Shown piece by piece: positions 1 to 10,984 of a stretch of DNA of 64,000 nt (positions are counted from its first letter, which is position 1; each line of letters begins with the position of its first letter). Source of the stretch: Melampsora larici-populina 98AG31 (Eukaryota; Basidiomycota; Pucciniomycetes; Pucciniales; Melampsoraceae); assembly GCF_000204055.1 (NCBI RefSeq), contig NW_006768779.1, positions 710,350-774,349 of the forward strand, written 5' to 3'. Made by a program: the position numbers and the translations under genes. Under the pieces are notes generated by a model. The model saw nothing but the letters and a program-made list of their open reading frames with translations, was not told the origin of the DNA and did not search any database.

Positions 1-2030
1 TTGAATGAAGAAGAAAATGATTTGAAGTTCTGAGTTCGTACAGTGACAGTCCGCTATATGACCCGTGACTGCGTAAGCAGAAGTCAAGTAAGTATTCATC
101 TTCCGTATTTTTCTAACGATGTTTGAGTTCTGACTTCTCGAGCGGTTTTCGTTGGACCCTCATGAGTCATCCTCAACTGCACAGGCTCATGCCCTCATCC
201 TCAATTTTTCGCATGGGCTCCTTTCAGGTCGCTCCTTAATAATAAATCCATCGGCTGCTTCAAATTCCAGTGTTTTGTTGGACGCATTGACGCTTTGCCG
301 TCTCGTGAACCTCCAAGGCTGGATCATTCACATAACATTGAAAAGTGTCAGACTGATGGGCCACTAGCTTTCAGCCTATCAACACCACATTGGCGCAATG
401 CTCATAACTTTCAGAACAACAATGAAATACTCGGCCATTCTCCTGTCTGAATCAGTAGACGGCCTGAATCTCCTAGTGAAGCTCTGATCACTCATCCGCC
501 TTTGCAGCATATGTACAAGTTAAATGGCTATTAATATTCTCAACACAAGATTGAATCTATCCGTTGAGTATATACTATACACATTCTAGATTTCCCAGAG
601 AAAATGGACAGTCTCTAGAATGACGGACGCTGAGCTGATGATTATAATGGCAAGAAGCCATAGGGTATTCCAGACGCTGTCATCAGTTGGTTTTTTCAGA
701 ATCGAGTTTCTCTAGCAGAAGTCTTAATTTTTTTCTGATAGGGAGTCAAGAGAAGAAATTTCAATCAACAGTTCTCAGCCATTGTCCTCAGATTAATCAG
801 GCTCATGTTTTATGGATGTGTTCCTTGTTCCATTGAATGAAGACTGTCAAGTAACTTGCATTATTCCTTGAAAATTTATGGCCACTAGGAGCGAGCTTCC
901 ACAGACGAGAATACGGTTAGGAGTCATTGTGACGTTGCCAGGACAAATGATGTGGGAGCCAGTGTGTCACGCATTATGACAGCATCTTACTATGCTGTTT
1001 ACCTTTTTTGAGAACCATCTCTTTACCTTGCCTTCACAAGGACACATGATTCCCTCAGTTTGATTATATATATGTGGATGATTCAAACTTCATCTTCTCA
1101 CTTTGTATTTCATCCTTCCTCAAAGATTTTAAAAATCTCTTTAAGATATTCTCATGATTTGAGATTTTTGTTTATAATTATCTTTTGATACTTATAAATT
1201 TTGTCCCAACCGCGTCGCCCTCTTGTCTTGTAATTGTTGAGGCCGCCCCGTAGCAGACCCTTTTTGAAGCCTTTGAGACAAATTGCCCATGTACATAACT
1301 ATTCCATTAGGTATACATGATCATCTTGCAATTAGGGCTCTATGCCCCCATTGTGACTAGACTCACACATTGTGAGATTAGCACAGATCACCACAGGCTC
1401 CCAAACCTATTCTCCTGTGATCTATCCACAATAAGCTTTTCAAAAAACAAGCATCTATAACTAACAAAGACTATAGATCAATTGAACATTGAGATGATCA
1501 ATATGTCTCCATGAAGACTGTGATGTTAAACCCCTAACATTGAGAGAGCTCTTTTGAATTCAGTAAGAGGATAATATCAAGTAAAAGGCGGATAAATTAT
1601 GAAGTGTTTTCTGTTGATTTCTAACTCACTCATGAATTTTAGGAACTCAGTAAGCAGGCAACAGAGTCCAGCAAAGCCAATATATGACATATACTGTTGT
1701 TTACTTGTACTATTATCATAGGAGCGGATTGTTTTTGTCAATACACACACCAATATCAGACAAGATTCCTGTTTTTTTTCTGTGTGGGTGACTTGGGTAA
1801 GGTCCCTCTGGCCACGTTCAAAGATATAATGCTTAGCACCTGGAAGGTATATAAGTATCAATTGTCATCAAATTAAGTGATAGCTGAATGGAGGAGATTC
1901 AGTGTTCAAGGCTTACAGCTTTTAAGCAAGCCTTCTGAGCGAAGATAACAGAAGTTGCACAGTTGGACAACAAGTTTGAGAATGGCCTTGATCCTTAGCA
2001 ATAAGAGCTTTGTTTTGATAGTGGCAGTGC
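1..2030. other. AT-rich DNA without a recognisable gene
   Basis: No open frame here resembles a protein I know, and the longest (1577-1861, minus, 94 codons) has no domain signature. The 1200-1260 stretch is locally more GC-rich than its surroundings. Most likely old intergenic or transposon-derived DNA. Confidence 0.5.
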
Positions 2031-2655
2031 AGTACACTGTGAACATCATTCAACTTCCCCAATCGGGAAGGGGGAAATTAAGTATGGTTTGGCATAAATG
2101 GATCTATCACTGCACACCTAAGCCATAGCACCGACACTACATATGTACAGTAGACTAAGTGAATGGGTGGCTATCATATACATACAGGTCTGCTCAGTTT
2201 TCTGCTCATCTGAATACATGAATCATATGTAATACATGCTGTAACCTTGTTCAGCTCAACAAAAGCATTCCAAAAATTGACTACATACACTGACTCATAG
2301 TTTTGGTGTAATTTCATCAACCAAACTTCATGTAACACCCTTTCTGTTACTGACAAATGGTTTTGAGAATATTGCCTGAGTAGCTATGAAGATATATGTA
2401 GTGAATTTTTGGGACAATTTTGTCAAGGTCAAAAAATTACATGATGTATCACATGTGATCCATTTATTCAGATGAGCAGATAACTGAGCAGACCTGTATG
2501 TACAAGATAGGAAAATATTCACTTAGCCTGCTGCACATATGTAGTGTGGGTGTTATGGCTCAGGTGTGCAGTGATAGATTGTTTTGTGGAAAACCATACT
2601 CCTAATCATTTCCCCCCTGCCACTTGAGGAAGCTGGATGATGTTTACAGTGGTAC
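2031..2655. mobile_element. Foldback/MITE element, family 1 copy A
   Basis: The two halves are imperfect reverse complements across almost the whole 625 bp. The left end (AGTACACTGTGAACATCATT) matches the reverse complement of the right end (AGTACCACTGTAAACATCAT). An inner block with TCTGCTCAGTTTTCTGCTCA near 2190 recurs inverted near 2475. It encodes nothing convincing, and the short frames in it are by-products of the palindrome. The same family recurs at 6692-7314 and as a fragment near 30262. The mobilising transposase is unknown. Confidence 0.8.
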
Positions 2656-4526
2656 TCTCTGGGTCAACATTGCTGGGGAAAAATATCTTCTCTGTGATCC
2701 TTGCATCTAACATCCCTTGGTGAAGCCGTATCTTTTCTCACTTGCATCATCTGTGTCCATCTGTGTCACAAGATTGGCATATTTAGATCGAAGAATTTTT
2801 GCCTATATTTCGCAAGGAATTGAGTCATGCATGGAGCACAATTTTACAATTATATGCTTTAGGATAAGTATAAAATGGTAGTGATAGTATCACCTTCATC
2901 ATTTGCACAGCTCTGAAATCAATGTACTTCTATAGTACTGAATATGATTTGGTCCTTGAGTCACCTGGTGACTGTCAAAGCAGGAACTTTTGATCAAGTT
3001 GAATCATCTGAAAGACCCTACAGCTGAATTGAGCGGGAAAGAGACCCAAATATGAGCAGAATCAATATGAAGGAGTCACCTGTTTTACTCTGACCTTCAC
3101 ACATGAAAAAGCCTTTCTTACAATTGTGGAAAGTTCTCTTGAGGCCCTAGAATAAAGTGTTGCTTGTATGGGACTTTGTCCCACATCTGAGCTTGTAGAA
3201 ACAATTTTGCTCATAAGCAATCATCCTCAGGATTTACTCCTTGAGTATATGTTTGCTCAATGGTACTTCAAGTGCATAAACCTAAGGAACCAATGCACTG
3301 CTTACTCTAAAGATATTGTTGGGCAAGCATAAAAGTCCAAACATTGACTGGAAGTTGGAACAGGTTTTGACAAACAGGAACCAGGGCCGGTTGCGGAAGG
3401 AATACTTATTGAAGAAAGAGGACAAAGAATGAATTATAAACAATGCTTGTCAGAATTCACTCTGGGAAGGCTCAAGCAGCCAAAAAGGGAGTACAGACGG
3501 ATAAGTTTAGTGGGAAGGCAAAATTCTGATCTCATGTTATGTTGTAAAACTTGTACATCTCTTTTATAATTGTTTACATTACACCAAATTACATCTTTTC
3601 CCAGGTGTATAGATAATTAGTGCATGTATAGAAAACTATGGGTAGGGTACTTCTATATGTCACCCATAAAGATAAAATACTCTATGCCCATACAATGCTC
3701 TATAACCATAGATAAATTGGCAATGAGGATTGGATTGATAACCTACACAGTCAAATAGTTAATTATAAGGTGATAATAAATATAAAATAGACATATTGAA
3801 GATAATCACCAAGGGGGTCACACCCCAAATTTTGGGATGCAGGGCCAGGAAGGGCTAGTCTCACGTTTGGGTAACAGATGAGGTAAAAATGGGCTGAAGC
3901 TGGATATCATTTGACTTGTATTGCAAGTTTGGATTCATTCAAAGCTACAAGGGCTATGAGAGCATACTTTGGAGCCAACTTAGAACATCAAAAAGGAGCT
4001 GTAAAGGAGCTATATGAGTCCAATCATAATTTGAATATAGTCTTAAGAGCCTACTAAGAATATCAAAGGAGCTATGTAGCCTAATCATGAAGTGGAGATA
4101 GCTTCAGAAAGTAAAAATTGGGCTTATTGAGTTAATTGCCGGTCTAAGCTCTTGAAACAAACCTGAGCCTTGAAATTGGTTGGAGTGAAGGAGGCACAGT
4201 GGTCACTCATGACTCTCAAAGCATGAGAGAAAGACCTCTTGGATGGAGCAGAAGTGGCAGGAAGAGCAAACATCCCCATTTCTGCATGCATCCAAGTATG
4301 GGCCAGTGGTGATAATTACCTCTCCAGTAGGTGAGACAATTGGGCTCTCTGTCCTCTTGAGGTGCAGTCAAATACTCTTTGACTTCATGTTTGATTGGGA
4401 CAGTCTTGCAGCACTTGATAAAGTGTGGAGGGCAATCATTGTCAAAGGTGCACCTGTAAAGGTATTATCTGGGCTCAAAGAGTCCAAAATTGGTATCAGA
4501 TACAGGCTCAAGCTTATCATCCTGAT
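2656..4526. other. Non-coding DNA, no recognisable feature
   Basis: Nothing recognisable was found. The plus-strand frame at 4243-4602 runs into the small element at 4529-4706, so its end is not native coding sequence, and its first part has no family signature. Confidence 0.4.
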
Positions 4527-4528
4527 TA

Positions 4529-4706
4529 CAGTCAACTCTGAAATAACCCATACCACTTATAACACATACTCTTGCCTAACCCATACTTTTTTTGGTCCAT
4601 AATTTTCACTTTTTAGCCCAAAAGCCCATTGTGATAACACATACTCTATGAAAACCCATACCTTTTGGGGTCCATAAAAAGGTATGGGTTATTTCAGAGA
4701 CAACTG
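4529..4706. mobile_element. 178-bp MITE with TA duplication (Tc1/mariner or Tigger-like)
   Basis: The ends are inverted repeats of about 27 bp. The left begins CAGTCAACTCTGAAATAACC and the right, reverse-complemented, begins CAGTTGTCTCTGAAATAACC. Each end is flanked by TA (4527-4528 and 4707-4708). A CAGT start and a TA target duplication are hallmarks of the Tc1/mariner/pogo group. There is no coding capacity, and the interior repeats the motif CCCATAC. Confidence 0.75.
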
Positions 4707-4895
4707 TAGTTAAATACTTGTTCAAATTTTCAGGTCCGCAAAAAGGGATTCCAAAGTCAAGCCTTTGATTGCATCGAGTTTGTGTCAAGGGTCAAGGATT
4801 GCTGAACAGAAGTAAACAGACTTCTTCTGGGCTAACCCTTTCAACTACTTCCATTGGGAGTTGTGCCAAGCCTACAATAAACAACCTAAAATGTA

Positions 4896-5258
4896 TCAGA
4901 TGAAGCCTGTTGAGTCTAATGTGGTGTTTTTTTTCAGATGTTGTTCAGAATCACAGGTTTCAATACTTCTGACTTTCTTAACATCTACCTTTGTCTGGCT
5001 CTTACATACAAAAACAGTAGGAGATCTTGTCACTTGGTTGTCTTTCAGTGATCTTTGTAGGGTTTTGATCTGATCCACCATCAATGCTTGAGGTTTCAAT
5101 GATGGGTATTGAATTTCTCCAACTTTAGCAGTTTTTGCATTGTGGAATGCCCACTCATAAATGTTGCTCTTCTCAATTTTTGCTAGGTTGATCATAGCTG
5201 GAACATTGTTCCTTGCTTTGTCTGCAACCAATTCACCTAATCTGGCACACACCCACAA
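4896..5258 (-). pseudogene. Tyrosine-recombinase relic (DIRS/Crypton-type)
   Basis: The minus-strand frame contains CARLGELV followed by an HNAKTAKVGEIQYPSLKP segment and a LKDNQ segment. These align in order with the recombinase of the intact DIRS element in this window (MARLGELV, FNAKTAQPGQVQYIKLK, VRDNQ at 54830-55040). The arginine of ARLGEL is the first catalytic Arg of tyrosine recombinases. The frame is broken just upstream, and the downstream HxxR and Tyr motifs are not found in frame. It is therefore a fragment of about 120 codons. Whether it came from a DIRS element or from a Crypton cannot be decided from this piece. Confidence 0.65.
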
Positions 5259-5299
5259 CTAAGGAGACTGCCAGTATAGCTTCATCTGTATGAGTAACT

Positions 5300-6640
5300 T
5301 TTATAAGTCTTTCTACTGACTACTGAAGATTTTTTTCTGTTCCCAGTGTGTTGATCAATTTATAGGACTTATCAAGAAAAATTAAAAAAATATAGCATTA
5401 TTAGTTGACTTGGCAGTTTTAGGGCAAAAGTTGTGTTTTTCATATTTTTTATTTTATTGCACTTTGATTATAAATCATGCTTATGAAATCACCAATTATT
5501 TACATTAGAGTTATTCAATTTGGATCATCAGATCATAATCAGAAAGAATAGACAAAATTTATAAAAAAGTCAAAAATACAGGTAGATTAGATGTAAAATG
5601 GGTTTTAGATCATAATTAAGGGATTTGAAGGTTGAGAAATTTAATCTTATCAGAGGGTATGATTATATTAGTCAGAAACAACTTTAATAATGAGGGTTGA
5701 TAAGATAGGAGTGAAGTTATGCAAGAAAGAGAGAAATTTGAGGATAGTAAACAAGGGTACTATGGGATTGAATCATATGTAATGATGTCATTGAGGGATT
5801 CAAGGATGCCGAGAGTGCTTAATGTGATTTTCATAGTTTCACAGCGCCTGTGGAGAGGGCCCCAGACGTTGGGGGGTCCAGCAAGTACAAAGACTTGCCT
5901 TTGTACTCTTGAAGGCCTCCGACGTTGGGGGCGCCCTTCACGGGCACGGGGTTATTCTTAGGAAGTGATTTTCATCAAAATTGGAGGTTTTCAGCTATTT
6001 ACATATGTCAAAACTTGTCAGATCAGGATGGGTAATAGCTCAATTGGCGCAGAGTATTGTATTCCATAATTTTCAGCCTTTAAGCCAATAGTAACAGAGG
6101 TTTGGCAAAAAAATTATAAGAAAACAAAGGAAACAGTGTGAATTTTGGTTTTGACACTTACATATACACATGTAGCAGCATATACATGACAAACAGCTTA
6201 TTTTTCTCAATATCTACAACTTAACAACATATCCATCCCACATCAGAAGTAAGTCTTATTGGGGAAATCATTGATCAGCATCAAGAGAGCCATAAGATGA
6301 CCTATAGTACTCCAAAATTGGACAAGTTTACAAAAAACTTGTAATTCTAAAAATGGTTTTCGGCTTTGAGTATTGGGACAAAACACCTGTATTCATCATA
6401 AGAAGATCTGTTCATCATTTATAAGTATCAATTGGTCAATTTCACAGCTTAAATTAAGATATATTTCTCTTTTGATCCTTATCGGTACTCAATTCAACAA
6501 AGTTCCCGTTTCTGAATGTCTTGTTTTAGGAGGTAAGTCTTTGGACATCTTCTACTAGTCTAGTATTGGTAGATTATCCCCTTCACGCTCTGTATAACCC
6601 TTGTTGGGCTATAAGTTCTACACCAGTTTCTTTCTGAAAT
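5300..6640. repeat. Left arm of a long inverted repeat
   Basis: Read in reverse complement, this stretch aligns block after block with 10985-12690. Examples are the 6465-6640 block with 10985-11195, the 6330-6420 block with 11640-11720, the block near 6060-6190 (GTTACATGTATGCATGTAAG on the right arm) with 11860-11990, and the block near 5660-5820 (CTGACTAATATAAT on the right arm) with 12180-12330. Identity looks like about 65-80 percent with indels. A GC-rich hairpin lies at 5850-5945 without an obvious partner. The arms enclose about 4.3 kb. No coding sequence was recognised. Confidence 0.65.
5850..5945. other. GC-rich hairpin islet
   Basis: A GC-rich segment sits in AT-rich surroundings. 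It contains two copies of GACGTTGGGGG, an inner perfect stem AGTACAAAG/CTTTGTACT, and outer halves (GAGAGGGCCCC and GGGCGCCCTTC) that can pair. It looks like a small inserted foldback sequence. Confidence 0.5.
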
Positions 6641-6691
6641 CTTTCGTATGTGAACCTTGTTGTCAGCCTAGAGGATACAACAATGTATCCC

Positions 6692-7314
6692 CACTGTAAA
6701 CATCATTCAACTTCCCCAATTTGGCAGAGGAAAATGATTAATAGTACAGTTTTTCATAAAAGAATCTAATACTGCACACCTGGGCCATTTCACCCACACT
6801 ACATATGTGCAGCAAGCTAAGTCAATAGTTGTCTATCATGTACATACAGGTCTGCTCAGTTTTTTGCCCATCAGAATAAATAAATCACATGTTATACCAC
6901 ATGTAACTTTTTCGACTTTGAAATTTTTTTCCCAAAAATTCACTACATATAATTCTGTAGCTGCTCAGGCAATATTGTTGAAGCTATGTCTTAGTAACAG
7001 AAAGTGTGTTACATGCAGTTGAGTTGATGAGATCACACCAAAACATTGAGTCAGTGTATGTAGTCAATCTTTTGGAAGCTTTTTTCAATCTGAAAGAAGT
7101 TACAGCATGTATTACATATGAATAACTTGTCCTGATGAGCAGATAACTGAGCAGAACTGTATGTACATGATAACCACATATTCACTGAGCCTGCTACACA
7201 TATGTAGTGTGGGTGTTATGGCTCAGGTGTGGAGTGATAGACCATTTTATGACAAATCATACTCCCAATCATTTTTCCCTGCCCACTTGGGGAACCCAAA
7301 TAATGTCTGCAGTG
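6692..7314. mobile_element. Foldback/MITE element, family 1 copy B
   Basis: A second, clearer copy of the element at 2031-2655. The left end CACTGTAAACATCATTCAAC matches the reverse complement of the right end (CACTGCAGACATTATTTGGG), and the element is close to a full-length palindrome of 623 bp. It lies just inside the left arm of the long inverted repeat, so it probably inserted there later. Non-coding. Confidence 0.8.
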
Positions 7315-7355
7315 CCCATTAGGATGACAAACTACATAACACTGTAAAAACAACA

Positions 7356-7559
7356 TACAGCCATTCCGATATTGCTTGTTGCACCCTTTTGAAAAGAAAA
7401 AGTTTGTGAGCTTGAAACCTGAGTTTTAACCGGTTAAAACCCAAAATTCGGCTGTATTGCCTTGAATTACAGCTGAGTTGGAAGTTTTATTGAGTAAAAA
7501 CTAGGTTTCAACTTTTTCTTTTTCAAAACGGAGCAACAAGCAATATCGGAATGGCTGTA
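7356..7559. mobile_element. 204-bp MITE with 50-bp inverted ends
   Basis: The left arm (7356-7405) begins TACAGCCATTCCGATATTGC, and the right arm (7510-7559) is its near-perfect reverse complement. The centre holds TTTTAACCGGTTAAAA, itself a palindrome. The outermost TA may be a duplicated target, as for Tc1/mariner elements. Non-coding. Confidence 0.8.
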
Positions 7560-8629
7560 TATTAAAAAATAAGAAACCTGATCTTTGCATGAGAAGAAAA
7601 ACTATCTGCACCAGTTTCCTTTGCAACAAGAATATAACACCTCCTACTCAAGTTTCAAGAGTAGATATAAAAAAAGGACCCCTGCTACGTCATTACAAAG
7701 CAGGGTAAAACCATAATCACAGTGACATTTTACTACTCACTGGCAGGCCAGTGAGTACAATTCACCTCAAAACAATCTCAAAACAATCTCAATTCAATCT
7801 CAATTCGATTTCAATGACAATGTCAGTTCAATATCAAATTGACCTCCAATTCAGTTTGAGTGGGGGATATGCATAGGCTGCATATACAGGCAGATCCACA
7901 TGCAGCTAGTTCAGTAGTTCAGCTGAAGATGAAAATTGATCACCCAGAAACTTCCTGCCCCTTCTGTTTAATTTCTCAGTACGGTATATCACATTCTGAA
8001 AGGTTCCTATGCATGGAAAATCAGACTCATGTGGAATTTTTTAATGGTCTCCATCCTCAAATTATGCACTTCTATTGCCCACTTAATCAAACACCATGTA
8101 ACAGCAGTGTGGATTGACAGAATCAAGGATGTGTGAACCCTAACAATGCTGATAACATGGTTGTAGAAAACAAAGCTCAAGACTAAAATTAGTTCATGTA
8201 GTTCATTTTCCCTCATGATAGAATCTCCATGTTATTTTTTTGGAGACAATTCATAGAGGTAACTTGGGTGACAAATGAAATTGATCAAGAGCTCCACATC
8301 AACACAGATCATAAATGAGACTCTTACAATCTTTTGTGGTACTAAACTGATGGAATTGTGTTGAGAAAATCACAATTTCAAAACAAGAACTTCTCAACAG
8401 AGAGCACATTATAAGACCCCCCTTGAAATCACTCCAGTAGATTTACCAATTATGATTTACAACTCCATCTCACTTGTTCTTCCACTTGTCACTTCTGGGT
8501 CTGTTCCCAAATGTTGATAAAGTAAATATCATGGTGATTGACTTGAATGTACTCCTTCTCCAGTCTTTCTACCTTCTTTATTCTTTTTCATCCTTTTACT
8601 TAAAAAATTAAACAACTTTTACAATTAAG

Positions 8630-9336
8630 TGGCTTGTGATTCCAAGAAAAGATGCACTAATTTTTGATCTATCAGAAGAATTTAAACTGATATTTAATTT
8701 TCTCTTTATTAGATCTACAGAACTAAAATTCATTATAGATTATTATCATCTTTTACTTTGATTTATTTATTCTTACAAGGAATCTCATTGCCAGGCACAA
8801 TGTATTTATCAATCTTAGCAGGTGCCATGTATGGGGTCAAGATTGGATTACCAATAGTTTCATTTTGTGTAGGAACCAGTGCATTATTATGTTATAAACT
8901 TTCATCAAATTTAGACAGCGCCATCTTTTACACTCACCTTCATTAAGAAATTGATTAGAAGTTTGGACAAATAAAGTCAAAACACAACAAATTGATTTAT
9001 CTTTTGGTTATCTACTTGTATTGGGATCATGCCAGTGACTTTGATTCATACTCAACTAGGTACTACTTTGGATCAAATGGTCGGACCAGAAGATTTATCT
9101 TTACCAAATCCTATAAGAATTTATTAGGTTTAGGAGTAGTAGCTATTGGAGTATTAGTACCTGTAGGAATCCGATGGTATTGTAAAAAAGAAATTGAAGA
9201 ATCCTCATCCTCATCAGGAGGTATAACAGAAGGTGGTATAGGAGGAGGAGGGAATCATAGAAGGATTGGATCAAGTGAAGAGAATGAAGAAGAAGATCGA
9301 GAGGTTAGGAAGATTAAGCAGTTTAAGTGGTCATAG
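8630..9336 (+). pseudogene. TMEM41/VTT-domain membrane protein fragment
   Basis: Three plus-strand stretches in different frames resemble consecutive parts of a TMEM41-type (VTT/SNARE-associated Golgi) ER membrane protein. These are a piece ending TELKFIIDYYH (near 8712-8745), then IYLFLQGISLPGTMYLSILAG (from about 8761), then QLGTTLDQMVGPED (near 9054) joined by a frame change to NLLGLGVVAIGVLVPVGIRW (near 9118) and a Ser/Glu-rich tail. The FLQ..S.PGTMYLSILAGA motif is typical of the family. The central region between the second and third pieces (about 50 residues in the family) is missing. Frameshifts and the deletion make it a pseudogene, and it lies inside a TIR element, which suggests transposon capture. 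Frames 9266-9454 (+) and 9337-9663 (-) are probably by-products. Confidence 0.65.
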
Positions 9337-9545
9337 TTATGATGGTAAATTAACCACTTCTTCTTCAGGCACTAGTTTATCTGGGTTAAATTTTTCAGCT
9401 TCTACTGAAACTTTGGTTTTATCTTTATCTAGAAGAGATTCATCGCCTAATTGAATGAGTTGTAGAATTGGTTTCAGGTTCCTGTTTGTTTTGATTGCTT
9501 CAAGAGGTTTTTGAGTGTTGGCAACGTTGGTCAATTCAACTGGGT

Positions 9546-9565
9546 CGCCAAGTCGCGACTTGGCG
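9546..9565. repeat. 20-bp perfect palindrome
   Basis: CGCCAAGTCGCGACTTGGCG is perfectly self-complementary and lies in a GC-rich islet (about 9540-9620). Function unknown. Confidence 0.8.
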
Positions 9566-10310
9566 GCCCCGTCCGATGATGGAGTCGGGGTTTTGCCCAA
9601 ATCATTGGGTCGGATCCGGGACTTTCTAGAGAACGCGCACAATCCAGTCTTCTCAGCTTGCATGTATGTTGAAACTTTGGGATTTCAGACGTAAGCTAAT
9701 CTCACAATGGTACTTTCATGACTTGTTTCACAGTCAAAAAACACATGTCTTCCCCCGAAAAAGAACAAAAAACATACTAAGTATATGAAAATCATATCTA
9801 GATAATACAACAAACCCAATATAGTAAAGGATGGAAAGTGAATGTAATACTAAAAATCCAAATGAAAATTTGTGCATATATAATAAGTTGATGTATCAAC
9901 GTCACACACTAGAAAACAACCACTTTTTTCTTTTCTTTTGATATTTTTATTGATTTAATATTATAGTTATATCTCTAAGTATATAAAGTGAGTGACCCCT
10001 TCCCAACAAAGAATCTACCATATCAATATGCAATCAAGAGCTGTCAACTTCTGTTTGGCAGGAGAAGTCTTTGGAAGGGGATCAGAAGGATATTCAATAA
10101 TTGTGTTTTATCCAAAAATCACTCAAGCCTTCCAGATATTCTGACACCTTCATATGTGGACAGGTAACTAAACTTTGTTTCAGTGCTTTTTGGAAGACTG
10201 TTTGTCTGTTACTCTGAGCCAAAAATTGAGATTGGATTGAGATTGAACTGACATTGTTTTGAGATTGGATTGAGGTGGACGTGTAAAATGAGACTGTGAA
10301 TGATTGAACA

Positions 10311-10984
10311 AAGACCAGAACTGTCTATGCATAAAAACAAAACCAACCAAGGCAGGCCAAAGAACCTGAAACACAACCCTGGATGACATGATTCTAATCT
10401 GAACCAATATGTCACCAGTTAAACAAACTAAATGAAAGGGTCCCAAAAGAGCCCTTGACAAAAATAATCCAACTAATCTAAAGTGTCTACGCAGGCATTT
10501 TGAAACAGAGAAAAGGTATAAATAAAGGCTAATTCTCGAGCCAAAAGAAAAGACTAATCTTATAACCAACCCACTAGACTTCAGACAACTTTAGAAGGAC
10601 CTGTTTTAACTCAATCTATTGACACAGGGGTGTCACATACTACAAACGTCAGGTCAGATGTGTTTGTACCTCTCATCTCTCATCAAAGGGATGTGGGCAC
10701 TTTGTGAGCTGAACGCACATTCGAATGGCCTTTACCCCACATGAGATGATTCCACATTTGGGACACGCAGAACAGGTAAGTCCGGCATGATTTTAGGTAC
10801 AGGTTATGTTTGGTTTGATCATGCTGGATAGTGGCAAAACAGGCAAAACATGAGGATAATTACATCTGATTTCATACAAGTTGTATGGTAGAGCAAGTTG
10901 ACTCATTGCTGTGTAGTCAAGAACAAAGGGTGTTTCATGATTGAAATTCCTACAGTGGAGAGTTATGATCCATCTTCCTTGCCA
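10311..10984. other. Non-coding DNA
   Basis: No recognisable gene. The 129-codon minus frame at 10180-10569 overlaps the element end and has no family signature. Confidence 0.4.

Larger units (their letters stand above)
7711..10310. mobile_element. TIR element carrying a captured gene fragment
   Basis: The left end (7711-7850) reads CATAATCACAGTGACATTTT, then a hairpin (TACTCACTGG/CCAGTGAGTA at 7734-7757), then tandem CAATCTCAA-like repeats and a GACAATGTCAGTTCAAT block. The right end (10205-10310) is a diverged reverse complement of this, including ACTGACATTGTTTTGAGATT and TAAAATGAGACTGTGAATGA, but it lacks the hairpin. The interior holds the TMEM41-like pseudogene (8630-9336) and no transposase. 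It is therefore a non-autonomous, Pack-type element if the ends are true. Exact ends and target duplication could not be fixed. Confidence 0.5.

Noticed and set aside
6025..6100. TAGCTCAATTGG resembles a tRNA box A
   Set aside because: No matching acceptor stem, anticodon arm or box B could be folded, and the region is part of the long inverted repeat.
9337..9663. 108-codon minus-strand frame rich in Lys/Glu
   Set aside because: It overlaps the TMEM41-like fragment tail and has no family signature; start and end fall in unrelated sequence.
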